Numbered from the stretch's first letter, positions 1 through 10,350 are shown. The stretch: DNA of 64,000 nt from Pikeienuella piscinae (GCF_011044155.1 NZ_CP049056.1:2790001-2854000); one strand, 5' to 3'. Notes: a model not told the origin generated them from the letters alone. Translations and numbers: made by a program.

Positions 1-643
1 TGGGCGGGCGCCAGTCCGCGAGGGCGAAGGGCAGCAGCGTCAACGTGCTGACGAGCGAAAGCATCGCGACGATCTCCGTCGGTCGTGTCTCGTTCGTCAG
101 CATTTTCGCGAATATGAACGATGCTGCGAAGAGCGGTCCGGCGGCGATCTGCGCGAGTTGCCCCAGACCGATCTCCTGAAACCCCGGACGAAGAATAATG
201 AGGACGCCCATGAGCCCGGCCAGAACGGCGACGATGCGGCGGGCGCGAAGGCGCTCGCCGAGAATGAATGCGGCGAGGATGGTGACGAGGATCGGCTGCA
301 CATAGCTCAGCGCCGTCACCTCGGCGATCGGGATCCGCGCCATCGCGTAGAACCACAGGATGACGCCGACCCCATGAACCAGCCCGCGCCCCGCATATAG
401 CCCCCAGACCCGCCGTGAGGGCGGCCGGCGGAAAACGCCGATCAGGGCCGGCGAGACGAGAAGGAACCCAAGCGCGTAACGGATGAATGCGGTCTCCGCA
501 GCCGGAAGGCTTGAGCCCAGATAGCGGACGATGCCGGTCATGGCGACGAAGAGAAGCCCCGAAAGAAGCATCCAGGCGACGCCCGCGGCGATGTTCTCGA
601 CCCGAGCGAACGGCGCGGGGAGCGTCTTGTCAACGACCGCCAT
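1..643 (-). CDS. DMT-superfamily (EamA) transporter, 3' end cut by window edge
   Basis: Reading the minus strand from an ATG at 643 gives 214 codons that run off the left edge. The protein is mostly hydrophobic helices. The first follows a short polar N-terminus (residues about 18-38), and further helices follow. A typical EamA stretch lies near residues 105-135, where 'YVQPILVTILAA' is followed by 'LGERL' and a basic loop. The family exports or imports small metabolites through the inner membrane with ten helices in two EamA repeats, and here the second repeat is mostly missing. The substrate cannot be told. It is divergent from the amidase that starts at 728. No shine-dalgarno is obvious apart from purines 5' of the ATG. 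Confidence 0.85.
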   Translation of the reverse strand, partial: MAVVDKTLPAPFARVENIAAGVAWMLLSGLLFVAMTGIVRYLGSSLPAAETAFIRYALGFLLVSPALIGVFRRPPSRRVWGLYAGRGLVHGVGVILWFYAMARIPIAEVTALSYVQPILVTILAAFILGERLRARRIVAVLAGLMGVLIILRPGFQEIGLGQLAQIAAGPLFAASFIFAKMLTNETRPTEIVAMLSLVSTLTLLPFALADWRPP

Positions 644-727
644 GGAGACCTTTCGAGGATGTGAACGACAAGACTAGCGGCGGCGCGCTTCCGGCGCCAT
701 GGTCTCGGTGACATGGGAGGGCTGCGC

Positions 728-2149
728 ATGACGCATGACTATACCGGGCCTGATCTTTGCGCCCTGACGGCGACCGAAGCGGTCGAAAAGCTGGAGAAAG
801 GCGAAATCTCGCCGCTGGAGATGATCGACGCGGCGCTGGCGCGCATCGAGGCGGTCGAGCCGGCGATCAACGCCATGCCGACAATCTGCGCGGAGCGGGC
901 GCGGGAGAAGGCGAAGGCGCTGAAGCGGGGCGATGAGGCTGTCTGGCTCGCCGGATTGCCGGTCGCCATCAAGGATCTGACTCCGGTCGAAGGGGTCCGG
1001 ACGACCTGGGGCACGAAAGCGCTGGCGGATTTCGTCCCGGAAGAAAGCGATCCGATGGTCGAAACGCTGGAGGCGCGCGGCGCCGTGGTTCTTGGCAAGT
1101 CGAACACGCCGGAAATGGGTGCGGGCGCCAACACCTTCAACGAGGTTTTCGGGCGGACGCGCAATCCCTGGAACACCCGCCTCAACCCGGCCGGCTCATC
1201 CGGGGGCGCGGCGGCGGCGCTGGCGACGGGCGAGGTCTGGCTGGCGAACGGCTCTGATGTCGGGGGCAGCCTCAGAACTCCCGCGGCCTATTGCGGCGTC
1301 GTCGGCATGCGCCCGACGCCGGGACGGGCGAGCGGAGGCGGCCGGGATTACGCCTTTTCCGGCATGGGCGTGCAGGGGCCGATGGCCCGAACGGTCGAAG
1401 ATTGCGCGCTTTTCCTGGATGCGATGGCGGGAACCAACCCTTTTCAACCGCTGACCTTCGACGCTCCGGCGGTGAGCTTTCGGGAAACGTTCCGCCGCGC
1501 CGGGCCGCCGAAGCGCGTCGCCTTCTCCGCCGACTGGGGCGGCTTCGCGCCGGTGACGCGCGAGGTGCGCGACCTGATGGCGGCGGCGATGCGCCGGCTC
1601 GAAGGGCTCGGGACGGTCGTCGAGGAACGGGACCCGCCGACCGAAGACCTCGTCGAGACAAACCTCACGCTACGCGGCCTGATGATGGCGGCGGGCCCGG
1701 CGAACCTGCCTGAGGAGGTGCGCAAGCATTTCAAACGGACCCTCAGCGAGAATATCGAGCATGGGCTTTCGCTGACCGCCGCCGATATCGTCAAGGCGGA
1801 GCGGCGGCGTTCGGCGATGTTCCTGGAGATGGAGGTGCTGACGCGCGGTTTCGACGCGCTCGCCTGCCCGGTCGTCGGGCTGGCGCCGCTCGACTCCGAG
1901 GTCGAATATCCGCTGGAGGTCGATGGCGTGCCGACGCCGCACTACATGGACTGGCTGAAATTCGCCTTTCTCGCGACGACGCTCGGCCTGCCGGCGATCT
2001 CGGTCCCGATCGGCTTCACCTCGACCGGCGCGCCGATGGGAATTCAGCTCATCGGCAGGAACCGGGACGAGGCCGGGATCCTCGCGGTCGCCAAGGCGAT
2101 CGAGAGCGTCACCGAAGGTTTCGGGCGGCCGATCGACCCACGGGGATGA
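728..2149 (+). CDS. Amidase (amidase signature family)
   Basis: Amidase signature enzymes hydrolyse amides to acid and ammonia with a Lys-Ser-Ser triad. All three elements are visible: Lys in 'VAIKDL' (about residue 82), Ser in the 'GSSGG' loop (about 158), and the nucleophile Ser in 'VGGSLR' (about 181). At about 473 residues it has the family's normal length. I chose the ATG at 728 because GGAGGG lies 6 bases ahead of it. An in-frame ATG at 713 would place that motif inside the gene. The substrate is unknown; such genes are often labelled GatA-like, but no gatC or gatB is nearby, so a role in tRNA amidation is unlikely. It converges with the DUF1194 gene. Confidence 0.9.
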   Translation: MTHDYTGPDLCALTATEAVEKLEKGEISPLEMIDAALARIEAVEPAINAMPTICAERAREKAKALKRGDEAVWLAGLPVAIKDLTPVEGVRTTWGTKALADFVPEESDPMVETLEARGAVVLGKSNTPEMGAGANTFNEVFGRTRNPWNTRLNPAGSSGGAAAALATGEVWLANGSDVGGSLRTPAAYCGVVGMRPTPGRASGGGRDYAFSGMGVQGPMARTVEDCALFLDAMAGTNPFQPLTFDAPAVSFRETFRRAGPPKRVAFSADWGGFAPVTREVRDLMAAAMRRLEGLGTVVEERDPPTEDLVETNLTLRGLMMAAGPANLPEEVRKHFKRTLSENIEHGLSLTAADIVKAERRRSAMFLEMEVLTRGFDALACPVVGLAPLDSEVEYPLEVDGVPTPHYMDWLKFAFLATTLGLPAISVPIGFTSTGAPMGIQLIGRNRDEAGILAVAKAIESVTEGFGRPIDPRG

Positions 2150-2210
2150 AGGGCGCCGCATTCGGCGCGCGACCCGCCGCACGCACCGCGGGGCGGGCGG
2201 CGCGCTCGCT

Positions 2211-3005
2211 TCATGGACTATTCCAGCCATCCCTGAGGCGCTCCCATATCCGCTCGCCGACAAGGCAGTCATAGGGAGCCGCGCGGTTGTCCGTGAACTG
2301 GGCGGGAACCGTGGCGCCGCGCCTGTCGACCAGCTCCAGCACCAGTTTCCGGCGCACCGCAGCGGGAAAATTCCGCCATTCCAGCACCGGGATGACGAAG
2401 GAGGTCGGCCCACCGGTCACGCAGCGGCGGTAATACTCGTCGAGCGTTTCGAGGTTCCACTGGCTGCCCATACCCTCGCGCGTCATCAGGGGCAAACCGT
2501 TGATGGCGACGCCCCGCGCCAGCGCCGCGTCGCGCGCATCGGGCGCCGGACGACCCTGATTGTTCGGGCCGTCGCCGGAGATATCGATCACCCGGCGGAG
2601 TCCGGCGAACCCGTTGTTCTCGAAACTCGCGGTCGCGCGGTCGATGGCGCCCGAGATCGAGGTGCGCCGGAGCGCGCCGTCGAAATGCGCGCTGATCCGG
2701 GCGGCGAAAGTTTCGGCGTCCACGCGGTTCTCGATCAGCGTCCAGTCGACGACGAACCGCTGGCTGTGTTCGCCGGCCCATTCCATATAGGTCAGCGCGA
2801 TGCGGCCATGGAGTCCATCTTCGATCGCGCGGATCACCTCTTGGCTGGCCAGCGCTTCGGCGTATCCGCGACGCTGGATCTCCAACTCGCGCGCAGTCAT
2901 CGAGCGCGACACGTCGACCGCGAGCACCAGTTCGACATCCACCTCGATATCCGCGGCGGCGACCTGTCCCGCGCATAGAAGGAAAGGGATGACGAGCGCA
3001 CGCAT
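2211..3005 (-). CDS. Exported vWA-fold protein of the DUF1194 family
   Basis: The protein has 264 residues. A hydrophobic N-terminus ending in 'AGQVAAA' is a good signal peptide. The mature part starts with a von Willebrand A fold: the metal site 'DVSRSM' sits near residue 30, the second metal-site Thr/Ser region near 114, and the Asp in 'DISGDG' near 142. This matches DUF1194, a periplasmic family of unknown function common in alphaproteobacteria. It lies 72 bases downstream of the ABC transporter permease gene on the same strand and could be the last gene of that operon. Its function is not known, and metal-dependent protein binding is the usual inference for vWA domains. Confidence 0.85.
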   Translation of the reverse strand: MRALVIPFLLCAGQVAAADIEVDVELVLAVDVSRSMTARELEIQRRGYAEALASQEVIRAIEDGLHGRIALTYMEWAGEHSQRFVVDWTLIENRVDAETFAARISAHFDGALRRTSISGAIDRATASFENNGFAGLRRVIDISGDGPNNQGRPAPDARDAALARGVAINGLPLMTREGMGSQWNLETLDEYYRRCVTGGPTSFVIPVLEWRNFPAAVRRKLVLELVDRRGATVPAQFTDNRAAPYDCLVGERIWERLRDGWNSP

Positions 3006-3077
3006 GAGAAGCAGGGTGCGCGGATCTCTGCGCCATGTCGAGCGGCGGCGCGCAAATCCACGTGAATGACGGGCGGC

Positions 3078-4238
3078 TCAGCTATAGGGGTCGAGCGCGT
3101 CCCGCAGCCCGTCGCCGAGAAAACTGAACGCGAGAACAACCATGATGACCGGAACGAGCGGCATCAGCAGCCATGGATAGATCTCCACCACCGTGAGGTC
3201 GAGCGCGTCGTTAAGCATCAAGCCCCAACTCACCGCCGGCGGGCGCAGACCGAGGCCGAGAAAGGAAAGAGCCGTTTCGCCGAGAATCATAGCCGGAATG
3301 GAGAGCGTCGCCGACGCCACCAGATGCGACATGAAATTCGGCATCATGTGAACCGCAATGATCCGCTTCGGCCGCGCGCCCATCAACTCCGCCGCCTTCA
3401 CGTAATCCTCCTCCCGCAATGCGAGAAACTTTGAGCGGACCGCGCGCGCGAGTCCGGGCCAGTCGAGAAGCCCGAGAATGATCGAGATGACGAAGAAGAC
3501 GGATACCGGCCCCCAGTTCGCCGGGATCGCGGCGGAGAGCGCGAGCCAGATCGGCAGTTCCGGCAGACTTCGGATGATCTCGATCGCCCGCATCGTCAGG
3601 CTGTCGACGATACCGCCGAAATAGCCGGCCATGCCGCCGAGCGTGAGGCCGATGGCGAAGGAAACCGCGACGCCGATCAGTCCGACCGTCAGCGAGAGCT
3701 GCGCACCGTGCATAATCCGGCTGTGAACGTCCCGGCCCAGACGGTCGGTGCCGAATATGAAGAGCGTTCCCTCCTCTGGCGGACAGATCAGCCGGAAATT
3801 CGTTTCGATCAGACCGAGCAGCCTGTAGGAGGTTCCACAGTTCGCGAAGAGCGGGATCGGCAGCGGTTCGTCCCAGTTCGTCTTCGAGGTCATCTGGAAC
3901 GTCTTGCGGTCGAAGGTCTCGACTGTCGTGTAAGTGTGCAGGCCGAAATAATCGATCTCCGGCGCCCAGAGCCGGACCGGCTGCGGCGGCGCGTAGATGT
4001 GGTCTTCGTGCCGTTCCGCGTAATGATACGGAGCCAGGAAATCGATGAAGGGCAGCGCGAGATAGATCACCAGCAGATAGACGGCCGAGATCACCCCCAG
4101 CTTGTGGCGCATGAAGCGGCGGCAGATCAGCAGCCATGTCGGCGCGTCGAGATCGGCGCGATCGAGCACCTGGATGTCCGCCGCCTCGTCGTAATCGTCG
4201 TCAGCGACAAAGTGCCGGTCGGGATCGGTGGTGCTCAT
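3078..4238 (-). CDS. Peptide-type ABC transporter permease (OppC/YejE-like)
   Basis: This 386-residue inner-membrane permease is of the binding-protein-dependent type. A polar N-terminus precedes the first helix (about residues 46-66). A large periplasmic loop follows, up to about residue 165, ending in the conserved 'GTDRLGRD' motif. The remaining five helices come after that. The cytoplasmic EAA loop that docks on the ATPase is seen as 'KAAELMGARPKRII' near residue 285. The start overlaps the stop of the other permease gene by 4 bases (ATGA), so the two are translationally coupled. The family imports peptides, opines or sugars; the actual substrate is not shown by sequence. Confidence 0.92.
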   Translation of the reverse strand: MSTTDPDRHFVADDDYDEAADIQVLDRADLDAPTWLLICRRFMRHKLGVISAVYLLVIYLALPFIDFLAPYHYAERHEDHIYAPPQPVRLWAPEIDYFGLHTYTTVETFDRKTFQMTSKTNWDEPLPIPLFANCGTSYRLLGLIETNFRLICPPEEGTLFIFGTDRLGRDVHSRIMHGAQLSLTVGLIGVAVSFAIGLTLGGMAGYFGGIVDSLTMRAIEIIRSLPELPIWLALSAAIPANWGPVSVFFVISIILGLLDWPGLARAVRSKFLALREEDYVKAAELMGARPKRIIAVHMMPNFMSHLVASATLSIPAMILGETALSFLGLGLRPPAVSWGLMLNDALDLTVVEIYPWLLMPLVPVIMVVLAFSFLGDGLRDALDPYS

Positions 4239-5266
4239 CGCGCGCCCCCCGCCTTGCCCGACAGCCGGATGCGCGGATCGACAACGGCAAGCAGAAGATC
4301 GGAGATCAGCATGCCGACAAGGGTCAGCGCCGAGACGAAGAGCAGGATGAAACCGGATAGAAAGATGTCCTGCGAGCGGAGCGCCGAAAGGAGGATCGGG
4401 CCGATCGTCGGCAGGCTCATCACCACCGAGACGAGGACCGAGCCCGAGATAAGCTGCGGCAGGAGATTGCCGATATCGGCGATGAACGGGTTGAGCGCCA
4501 TGCGCAGCGGATACTTGATCACCGCCCGCGTCGGCGGCACGCCCTTCGCCGCCGCGGTGACGACATAAGGCTTGCCAAGCTCATCCATCAGATTGGCCCG
4601 GAGTCGCCGCATCATGCCTGCCATTCCGGCGGTGCCGATCACGACCACCGGAGCGATCAGGTGGATCATGATCGAGCCGAATTTCGCGAAGCTCATCGGC
4701 TGATCGAGGAACTCTTTCGCCATTCCGCCCCCGATCGGCAGACCGACCGCCTTGTTTCCATAATACATGAGCACGAGCGCCAGCAGGAAATTCGGCGTCG
4801 CCAGCCCGATATAGCCGACCAGCGCCGCCAGGTAATCTACCCAGGTGTTCGCTCTGACCGCCGCGAGCGCGCCGAGCGGCAGCGCCGTCAGATACACAAA
4901 GAGCACGACGACGAGATTGAGCCCGATGGTGAACCACATCGCCTCGGCGACGATGTCCCAGACCTGGCGGTCGAATTCGAAGGAATACCCGAAATCGCCT
5001 TGGAGCAGCCCGGAGAAGCCGTCGGGGCCGGGCCACAGGCCGAGCCATATCACATACTGCCGGAGGATCGGCTGATCGAGCGAATACTGCGCCATCAGGA
5101 ACCGCGCCTTGGCGATCGAACCCTCCTCGCCGGTCGCCATCAACTCGCGAATCCGGTTGGTGAGGAAGTTTCCTTCGGGCAGGTTGATGATCAGGAAGAT
5201 CAGCGCCGAGATCACAATGAGTGTGCCCATCATGGTCAGACAGCGGCGGAGTACGTATCTCAGCAT
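4235..5266 (-). CDS. Peptide-type ABC transporter permease (OppB/YejB-like)
   Basis: This 343-residue permease partners the OppC-like gene that it overlaps by 4 bases. The first helix begins almost at the N-terminus (residues about 9-29), as usual for OppB/DppB proteins. The other five helices lie between residues 110 and 330. The EAA-like loop is visible as 'VVTAAAKGVPPTRAVIKYPLR' near residue 245. Together with the preceding binding protein and fused ATPase it forms a complete importer. The order ATPase, binding protein, permease B, permease C differs from E. coli yejABEF, but the gene sizes are alike. Confidence 0.92.
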   Translation of the reverse strand: MLRYVLRRCLTMMGTLIVISALIFLIINLPEGNFLTNRIRELMATGEEGSIAKARFLMAQYSLDQPILRQYVIWLGLWPGPDGFSGLLQGDFGYSFEFDRQVWDIVAEAMWFTIGLNLVVVLFVYLTALPLGALAAVRANTWVDYLAALVGYIGLATPNFLLALVLMYYGNKAVGLPIGGGMAKEFLDQPMSFAKFGSIMIHLIAPVVVIGTAGMAGMMRRLRANLMDELGKPYVVTAAAKGVPPTRAVIKYPLRMALNPFIADIGNLLPQLISGSVLVSVVMSLPTIGPILLSALRSQDIFLSGFILLFVSALTLVGMLISDLLLAVVDPRIRLSGKAGGAR

Positions 5267-5314
5267 GTCAGATCAGCCCCGCCCCGCCGGGGCCTGTCGT
5301 GTGCGCGCCGGTGT

Positions 5315-7207
5315 TCATTCGGCGTAATAGAGTTCGTCGATGCGATAAGCGCCGAGATGCGCCGCCGGATCCCAGGCGTAGACGCCGGTTTCGGGGAAAT
5401 TCCGAAGCCGTTTCGAAACGACAATGGGTTGCGGCGCGCCGGATACGAGCCCGATCGCCATCACCTGGTCGGCGTGAATCTCCAGCATTTCCTCCCAGAT
5501 CGCCGCTTTCTCACTATCCGTGGTGGCGGAGGCCCAGCGGTTGAAGAGCTGCAAAAGCCGCTTGGCGGCCGGCGTAGCTGGCGGCTCTCCTGCGCCGCCG
5601 TGCGTCTGGAAATGCTGCCCCCAGGCGGGCCAGGAGAAATTCGTCTGATCGACCGGCGCCAGCGCGCGCGGGCTGGCGTCCGGCGTTGGCACGCCATTGT
5701 CCCAGCCGAACCAGACCGGCATCATGCTTTCCCCGGCATAGGCCTTGTTGCGCAGGATATCGCGATCGAGCGGACGGAAGATCATCTTGAGTCCGACCTC
5801 CTTCCACATTTCCTGTATCAGCTCGAGCGCGTCGGTTTCCACGAGCCGCTCGCCCGCGGTCTCGACGATGATCTCGGCGCGTCGCCCGTCCGGGAGGAGC
5901 CGCCAGCCCTCCGAATCGCGCCGCTCGAGTCCGGCTTCGTCGAGCAGATTGTTCGCAGCCTGCCGGTCGAGCGAGGCGTAGGCTTCCGCGTAGTCGGCGT
6001 TGTAGAGCGGGCTCGATGACAGCGCCGCGACCGCGGCGGGCGTCGCCATGCCGAAATAGAGCGACTTGTTGATCGTCTGGCGATTGATCGCGAGGCTGAG
6101 CGCCCGGCGGAAACGCACATCGCGATTGAGTTCGCGCCAGACCGGATCGTTCACCGTCTGGTTCGGATAGAGCGCGATGTCCGATGCGGCGCCGTTGGTC
6201 CAGAGATACGTGACGTAGCCGCCCTCTTTCTCGCCTTTCTTCAGCACCGGTGCGTCGGAAAACGAAAGCCCGCGCGCCTGAAGGTCGGCCTCGCCCCGGT
6301 TCACCTTCGCCGGAATCAGCCCACCGGCGGCCACCGTCATTTCGATCGTATCGACATAGGGCAGCTGACGCCCTTCCGGATCGACGCGGTGGTAATAGGG
6401 ATTCCGCACCAGCACATAGCGGGAATTGTTCTTCGGCGTCGTGTTGACCCAGGGCTGCAGCGTCGGCAGATCCGGATTGTCGTAGTTGTAGAGATTGTCG
6501 AGCTTGTTGTGCAACGTTGGCCAGGCCCGCACGGCGTTGTCGTAGACGAGCTTCTTCAGCTTCTCGGGGTCGGCGTAATCGCCGTGGAACTGCTTCATGA
6601 ATGTTGACGGCCGGTAGATGAATGGCGGCCGGGCGCCGGCGAGCGCCGGCAGGAAGCGCGGGTTCGGCGTCGGCCACGCATATTGCACGGTGGTCTCGTC
6701 GACGACTTCAAACTCCGGCATCGCGCCATTCACAACCATCAGCTCGGGCGGACCCGAAGGCGACAGGAGTTCGTTATTCGCCACGTCCTCCCACCAGTAA
6801 CGAAAATCCTCCGCGGTGAACGGATCGCCATTCGACCATTTGTGACCTTCGCGGATGTTCAGCGTGAAGATCCGCCCTTCCTTCACCTGGACGCTTTCGA
6901 GAAGATCGGATTTCAGTGTGAAGTTCTCATCATAGCCCACGAGACGGGCGTAGCCATAGACCACCGCATAGCGCACATCCTTGGCCCGGCCGATCAGGGT
7001 GCGGACCTGCCCGCCCTGGGTTCCGATGGTCCGCCCGCGGCTCTCGAATTCGACGACCAGCGGCTCCGACGGCAGGCGTTCGGCGACGGGCGGCAGCTCT
7101 CCCTTGGCGACCTTTTCGGCGAAATACGGGGTTTCCTGCGGCTCAATCGCGCTGGCTTGCGCCGCGCCGCAAATGAGCGCGAGGATGGACAGGATCGGCA
7201 GTTTCAT
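5315..7207 (-). CDS. ABC transporter substrate-binding protein, family 5
   Basis: This is a periplasmic solute receptor of the SBP_bac_5 family (peptide, nickel, opine or oligosaccharide binders), 630 residues. The N-terminus is a clean signal peptide ending at 'GAAQASA'. Family hallmarks include the 'FTLNIREGHKWSNGDPFTAEDF' type segment near residues 115-135 and the 'RFRRALSLAINRQ' helix near residue 365. At 630 residues it is on the long side, like YejA-type receptors rather than OppA (about 540). The gene start overlaps the stop of the ATPase gene by 4 bases, and the permease follows after 48 bases. The ligand cannot be named from sequence. Confidence 0.92.
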   Translation of the reverse strand: MKLPILSILALICGAAQASAIEPQETPYFAEKVAKGELPPVAERLPSEPLVVEFESRGRTIGTQGGQVRTLIGRAKDVRYAVVYGYARLVGYDENFTLKSDLLESVQVKEGRIFTLNIREGHKWSNGDPFTAEDFRYWWEDVANNELLSPSGPPELMVVNGAMPEFEVVDETTVQYAWPTPNPRFLPALAGARPPFIYRPSTFMKQFHGDYADPEKLKKLVYDNAVRAWPTLHNKLDNLYNYDNPDLPTLQPWVNTTPKNNSRYVLVRNPYYHRVDPEGRQLPYVDTIEMTVAAGGLIPAKVNRGEADLQARGLSFSDAPVLKKGEKEGGYVTYLWTNGAASDIALYPNQTVNDPVWRELNRDVRFRRALSLAINRQTINKSLYFGMATPAAVAALSSSPLYNADYAEAYASLDRQAANNLLDEAGLERRDSEGWRLLPDGRRAEIIVETAGERLVETDALELIQEMWKEVGLKMIFRPLDRDILRNKAYAGESMMPVWFGWDNGVPTPDASPRALAPVDQTNFSWPAWGQHFQTHGGAGEPPATPAAKRLLQLFNRWASATTDSEKAAIWEEMLEIHADQVMAIGLVSGAPQPIVVSKRLRNFPETGVYAWDPAAHLGAYRIDELYYAE

Positions 7208-8991
7208 GCGGCTCTCCTCACGAAATGTCCGGCGTCGATCTCCACGAGATCGGGCGCCGCGTCGTCGGCGTAGCCGAACGGGTCGGGCCAGGTCTGCGGC
7301 TCTCCGGCCCCGCGCGCGACCGAAGCGAGATCGAGCGGCCGGTCCATGTCCGGCTCGGGTGAGGCCGCCATCAGCGCCTTCGTATAGGGATGAGTCGGAT
7401 TGGTGAAGAGCGCCTTCACCGGCCCTTCCTCCACCACCCGCCCGCGGCGCATCACCGCGACCCGGTCGGCGAGGCCGGCCACCACCGCGAGATCGTGGCT
7501 GATGAAAAGATAGGACAGGCCCAGATCGTCGCGGATCTCCTTGAAGAGCTCCAGCACCTGCGCCTGGACCGAAACGTCCAGCGCCGATGTCGGTTCGTCG
7601 CAGACGATGAGTTCGGGGCCGAGGGCCAGCGCGCGCGCGATCGAGATGCGCTGACGCTGGCCGCCGGAAAAGGCGTGCGGGAAGCGCTGGAGATGGTCGG
7701 CGGAAAGCCCGACCCGCTCCATCAGGTCGGCGGCCCGCTCACGCTGCTCGTGAGCCGTGCCGACGCCGTGAACACGCAGCGGTTCGGTCAATATGTCCCG
7801 CACGCACATGCGCGGCGAGAGTGAGGAGAACGGATCCTGAAAGACGATCTGGACCTTGCGCCGGAACGCCGTAAGGGCCGCGCCGGTGAGCTGCATGACG
7901 TCGACCTCTTCGCCGTCCGCGCCCCTGAACAGCACTTGCGCGCCCGGATCGGCGCGTTCGGCCTGCAGCATCAGCTTGGCGACAGTCGATTTGCCCGAGC
8001 CGCTTTCGCCCACGATGGCCAGCGTTTCGCCGCGCCTGAGATCGATGCGCACGTCCTGCACGGCCTTGACCGGCGCCGAGACCCGGCCCAGCCCCTGCGC
8101 CTTGCCCGGATAGGTCTTCGAGAGATGCCGCGCGCGTACGATGAAATCCTCTGAAGCCACGTGGCGCGCGTCGAGGTTCTCGGGAATCTCCGGGGCCGCC
8201 GCGATCAGCTTTCGCGTATAGCCGTGGCCGGGCGATGTCAGCACCGCGCGCGCGGGGCCGCTCTCAACCACCCGGCCCTTTCTCAGCACGACCACGGCAT
8301 CCGCCATGTTGGCCACGACGCCGAGATCATGCGTCACCATGATCATCGACATGCCTGTTTCACGCTGAAGCGACTTAATGAGGTCGAGGACGGTGGCCTG
8401 CGTGGTGACGTCCAGCGCTGTCGTCGGTTCGTCCGCGATCATCAACTCCGGCCGGCAGACCATCGCCATAGCGATCATCGCGCGTTGGCGGAGCCCGCCC
8501 GACAACTCGAACGGATAGGCCCGGAACGCGCGCTCGGGGTCGGGAAAACCGACATCGACGAATGTCTCTATGCAGCGCGCCTTGGCTTCCGCGCCCCTGA
8601 GTGGCGAATGAAGTTTTACCGCCTCCATGACCTGATCGCCGATCGTGTGCAGCGCGGAGAGCGAACTCATCGGCTCCTGAAAGATCATCGATACTCGGCC
8701 GCCGCGCACCTTCCGCAGCGCTTTCGGATCCATCGCCAGAAGGTCCGTCTCTCCGGTTCCGGATTTGTCCGCCAGCGCGGCGCGTCCCGCGATGATGCGG
8801 GCGCCCTTCGGCAGGATGCCGAGCAGCGCCTTGCCGGTCAGCGTCTTGCCCGAACCCGATTCGCCGACAAGCGCCAGGGTCTCGCCGCGGCGCAGCGCGA
8901 AGGAGACATCCTCGACGACGGTCACGGCGGCGCGCCCGGCGCCGAATGCGACGGTCAGTCCCTCTACCGTCAACAATGGTTGAGCCGGCAT
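7204..8991 (-). CDS. Fused double ABC ATPase for peptide-type import (YejF/GsiA-like)
   Basis: Two complete nucleotide-binding domains are fused in one 595-residue chain. The first has Walker A '[12 protein letters not shown]' and signature 'LSGGLRQR'. The second has Walker A '[12 protein letters not shown]' and signature 'FSGGQRQR', followed by the Opp/Dpp C-terminal '[18 protein letters not shown]' type tail. The fusion replaces separate DppD and DppF subunits. I chose the ATG at 8991, because a purine-rich GGGGAAGGA stretch lies just upstream and the sequence before it does not look like the family. It is the first gene of the importer operon and overlaps the binding-protein gene by 4 bases. 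Confidence 0.93.
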   Translation of the reverse strand: MPAQPLLTVEGLTVAFGAGRAAVTVVEDVSFALRRGETLALVGESGSGKTLTGKALLGILPKGARIIAGRAALADKSGTGETDLLAMDPKALRKVRGGRVSMIFQEPMSSLSALHTIGDQVMEAVKLHSPLRGAEAKARCIETFVDVGFPDPERAFRAYPFELSGGLRQRAMIAMAMVCRPELMIADEPTTALDVTTQATVLDLIKSLQRETGMSMIMVTHDLGVVANMADAVVVLRKGRVVESGPARAVLTSPGHGYTRKLIAAAPEIPENLDARHVASEDFIVRARHLSKTYPGKAQGLGRVSAPVKAVQDVRIDLRRGETLAIVGESGSGKSTVAKLMLQAERADPGAQVLFRGADGEEVDVMQLTGAALTAFRRKVQIVFQDPFSSLSPRMCVRDILTEPLRVHGVGTAHEQRERAADLMERVGLSADHLQRFPHAFSGGQRQRISIARALALGPELIVCDEPTSALDVSVQAQVLELFKEIRDDLGLSYLFISHDLAVVAGLADRVAVMRRGRVVEEGPVKALFTNPTHPYTKALMAASPEPDMDRPLDLASVARGAGEPQTWPDPFGYADDAAPDLVEIDAGHFVRRAA

Positions 8992-9176
8992 GTTCCTTCC
9001 CCACGGTTGAGCCACGCCATTACTTGCAAGAGCCGACCGGCGGGGCAACCGCTTTTCACATATCGACGCATAGGCGCGTGCGGCGGATCACATTGACGCG
9101 GCCGCAGTGCGCCCTGTGGCGCTCGGGTTGACGAATGGTTATCTAATTCTGCGGATCTGGACGGAATGATGGAGAG

Positions 9177-10328
9177 ATGATGTCGGCCCCGAGCAGAGAG
9201 ACGGTTCTCGACGCGCTGCGCGCCGTCGTGGGCGGCGACGACGGCCGGGATATCGTCACCGCCGGAATGATCACCGGGCTGAGCGTCGCCGACGGCGCCG
9301 TCCGATTCGCCATCGAAGTCGATCCCGCTCGCGGCGCCGCGCTTGAACCGCTCCGTCAGGCGGCGGAGGCCGCGGTGAAGGCCGTGCCGGGCGTCACCGA
9401 CGTCATCGCCGCGCTCACAGCGCATAGCGATGCGCCGAGCGCACCGGCCACGGCGAAAGGCGCGCCGCCCGATCTCGGCACCCGCGCGAAACCCGGCGAC
9501 AAGCCCCTGCGCCCGCCGCCGCCTGCGCCGAATGGCGGCAAGGTCGATGGCGTCGAGCGGATCATCGCCGTCGGTTCGGGCAAGGGCGGCGTCGGCAAAT
9601 CGACCGTCTCCGCCAATCTCGCGGTGGCGCTTGCGATGGAGGGCTGGCGCGTCGGGCTTCTTGACGCCGATGTCTACGGCCCGTCGCAACCGCGGATGCT
9701 CGGGATAGAGGGGCGCCCGGCCTCGCCGGACGGCAAGACCATCGTTCCGCTGCGCGGCTATGGCGTCAAATGCATGTCGATGGGGTTTCTCACCGGCGAA
9801 TCGGAGAGCGTGATCTGGCGCGGCCCGATGCTGATGAGCGCGGTGACGCAGATGCTTTACCAGGTCGCTTGGGCTCCGCTGGACTTTCTCATCATCGATC
9901 TTCCGCCCGGCACCGGCGACGTGCAGTTGACGCTCAGCCAGAAGACCAAGCTCACGGGCGCGGTTGTCGTCTCGACGCCGCAGGACGTTGCGCTTCTCGA
10001 CGCCCGCAAGGCCATCGATATGTTCGCCAAGATCGACATCCCGATTCTTGGCGTGATCGAAAACATGGCGACCTTCTGCTGTCCGAACTGCGGACATGAG
10101 ACGCAGATCTTCGGCCATGGTGGGGCGGAGGCGGAAGCGGTGAAGATCGGCGCGCCCTTCCTCGGCCGTGTGCCGCTGGCGCTCGAAGTGCGCACGACCT
10201 CCGACGAAGGGACGCCCATCGTGGCTTCCAAACCGGATAGTGCCGAGGCGGAACGCTTCCGCGACATGGCGCGGGCGCTCGCCGAGGGTGTTGGCGCGCA
10301 TGCGCCGAACGCCGCCTATCCGGTCTGA
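9177..10328 (+). CDS. apbC: Mrp/NBP35-type P-loop ATPase, Fe-S cluster carrier
   Basis: The protein has 383 residues. An N-terminal MIP18/DUF59-like domain (about 1-85) is followed by a Pro/Ala-rich linker, then the ParA/MinD-like ATPase with the deviant Walker A 'GSGKGGVGKST' near residue 137. The cluster-binding CxxC is seen as 'CPNCGH' near residue 303. ApbC/Mrp proteins bind and transfer an Fe-S cluster to apo-proteins in the cytoplasm. The start is one of two adjacent ATGs (9177 or 9180) just after GGAGAG. It is divergent from the ABC operon, and 185 bases separate them. A terminator-like hairpin follows the stop. Confidence 0.92.
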   Translation: MMSAPSRETVLDALRAVVGGDDGRDIVTAGMITGLSVADGAVRFAIEVDPARGAALEPLRQAAEAAVKAVPGVTDVIAALTAHSDAPSAPATAKGAPPDLGTRAKPGDKPLRPPPPAPNGGKVDGVERIIAVGSGKGGVGKSTVSANLAVALAMEGWRVGLLDADVYGPSQPRMLGIEGRPASPDGKTIVPLRGYGVKCMSMGFLTGESESVIWRGPMLMSAVTQMLYQVAWAPLDFLIIDLPPGTGDVQLTLSQKTKLTGAVVVSTPQDVALLDARKAIDMFAKIDIPILGVIENMATFCCPNCGHETQIFGHGGAEAEAVKIGAPFLGRVPLALEVRTTSDEGTPIVASKPDSAEAERFRDMARALAEGVGAHAPNAAYPV

Positions 10329-10350
10329 GGTCTCAATTTATCACCGGGAT

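Noticed and set aside
713-727. Start of the amidase at the ATG at 713
   Set aside because: The only good ribosome site lies after this ATG and fits the ATG at 728.
2150-2210. GC-rich inverted sequences between amidase and DUF1194 genes as a bidirectional terminator
   Set aside because: Stems are imperfect and there is no T-tract; such sequence is common by chance at this GC content.
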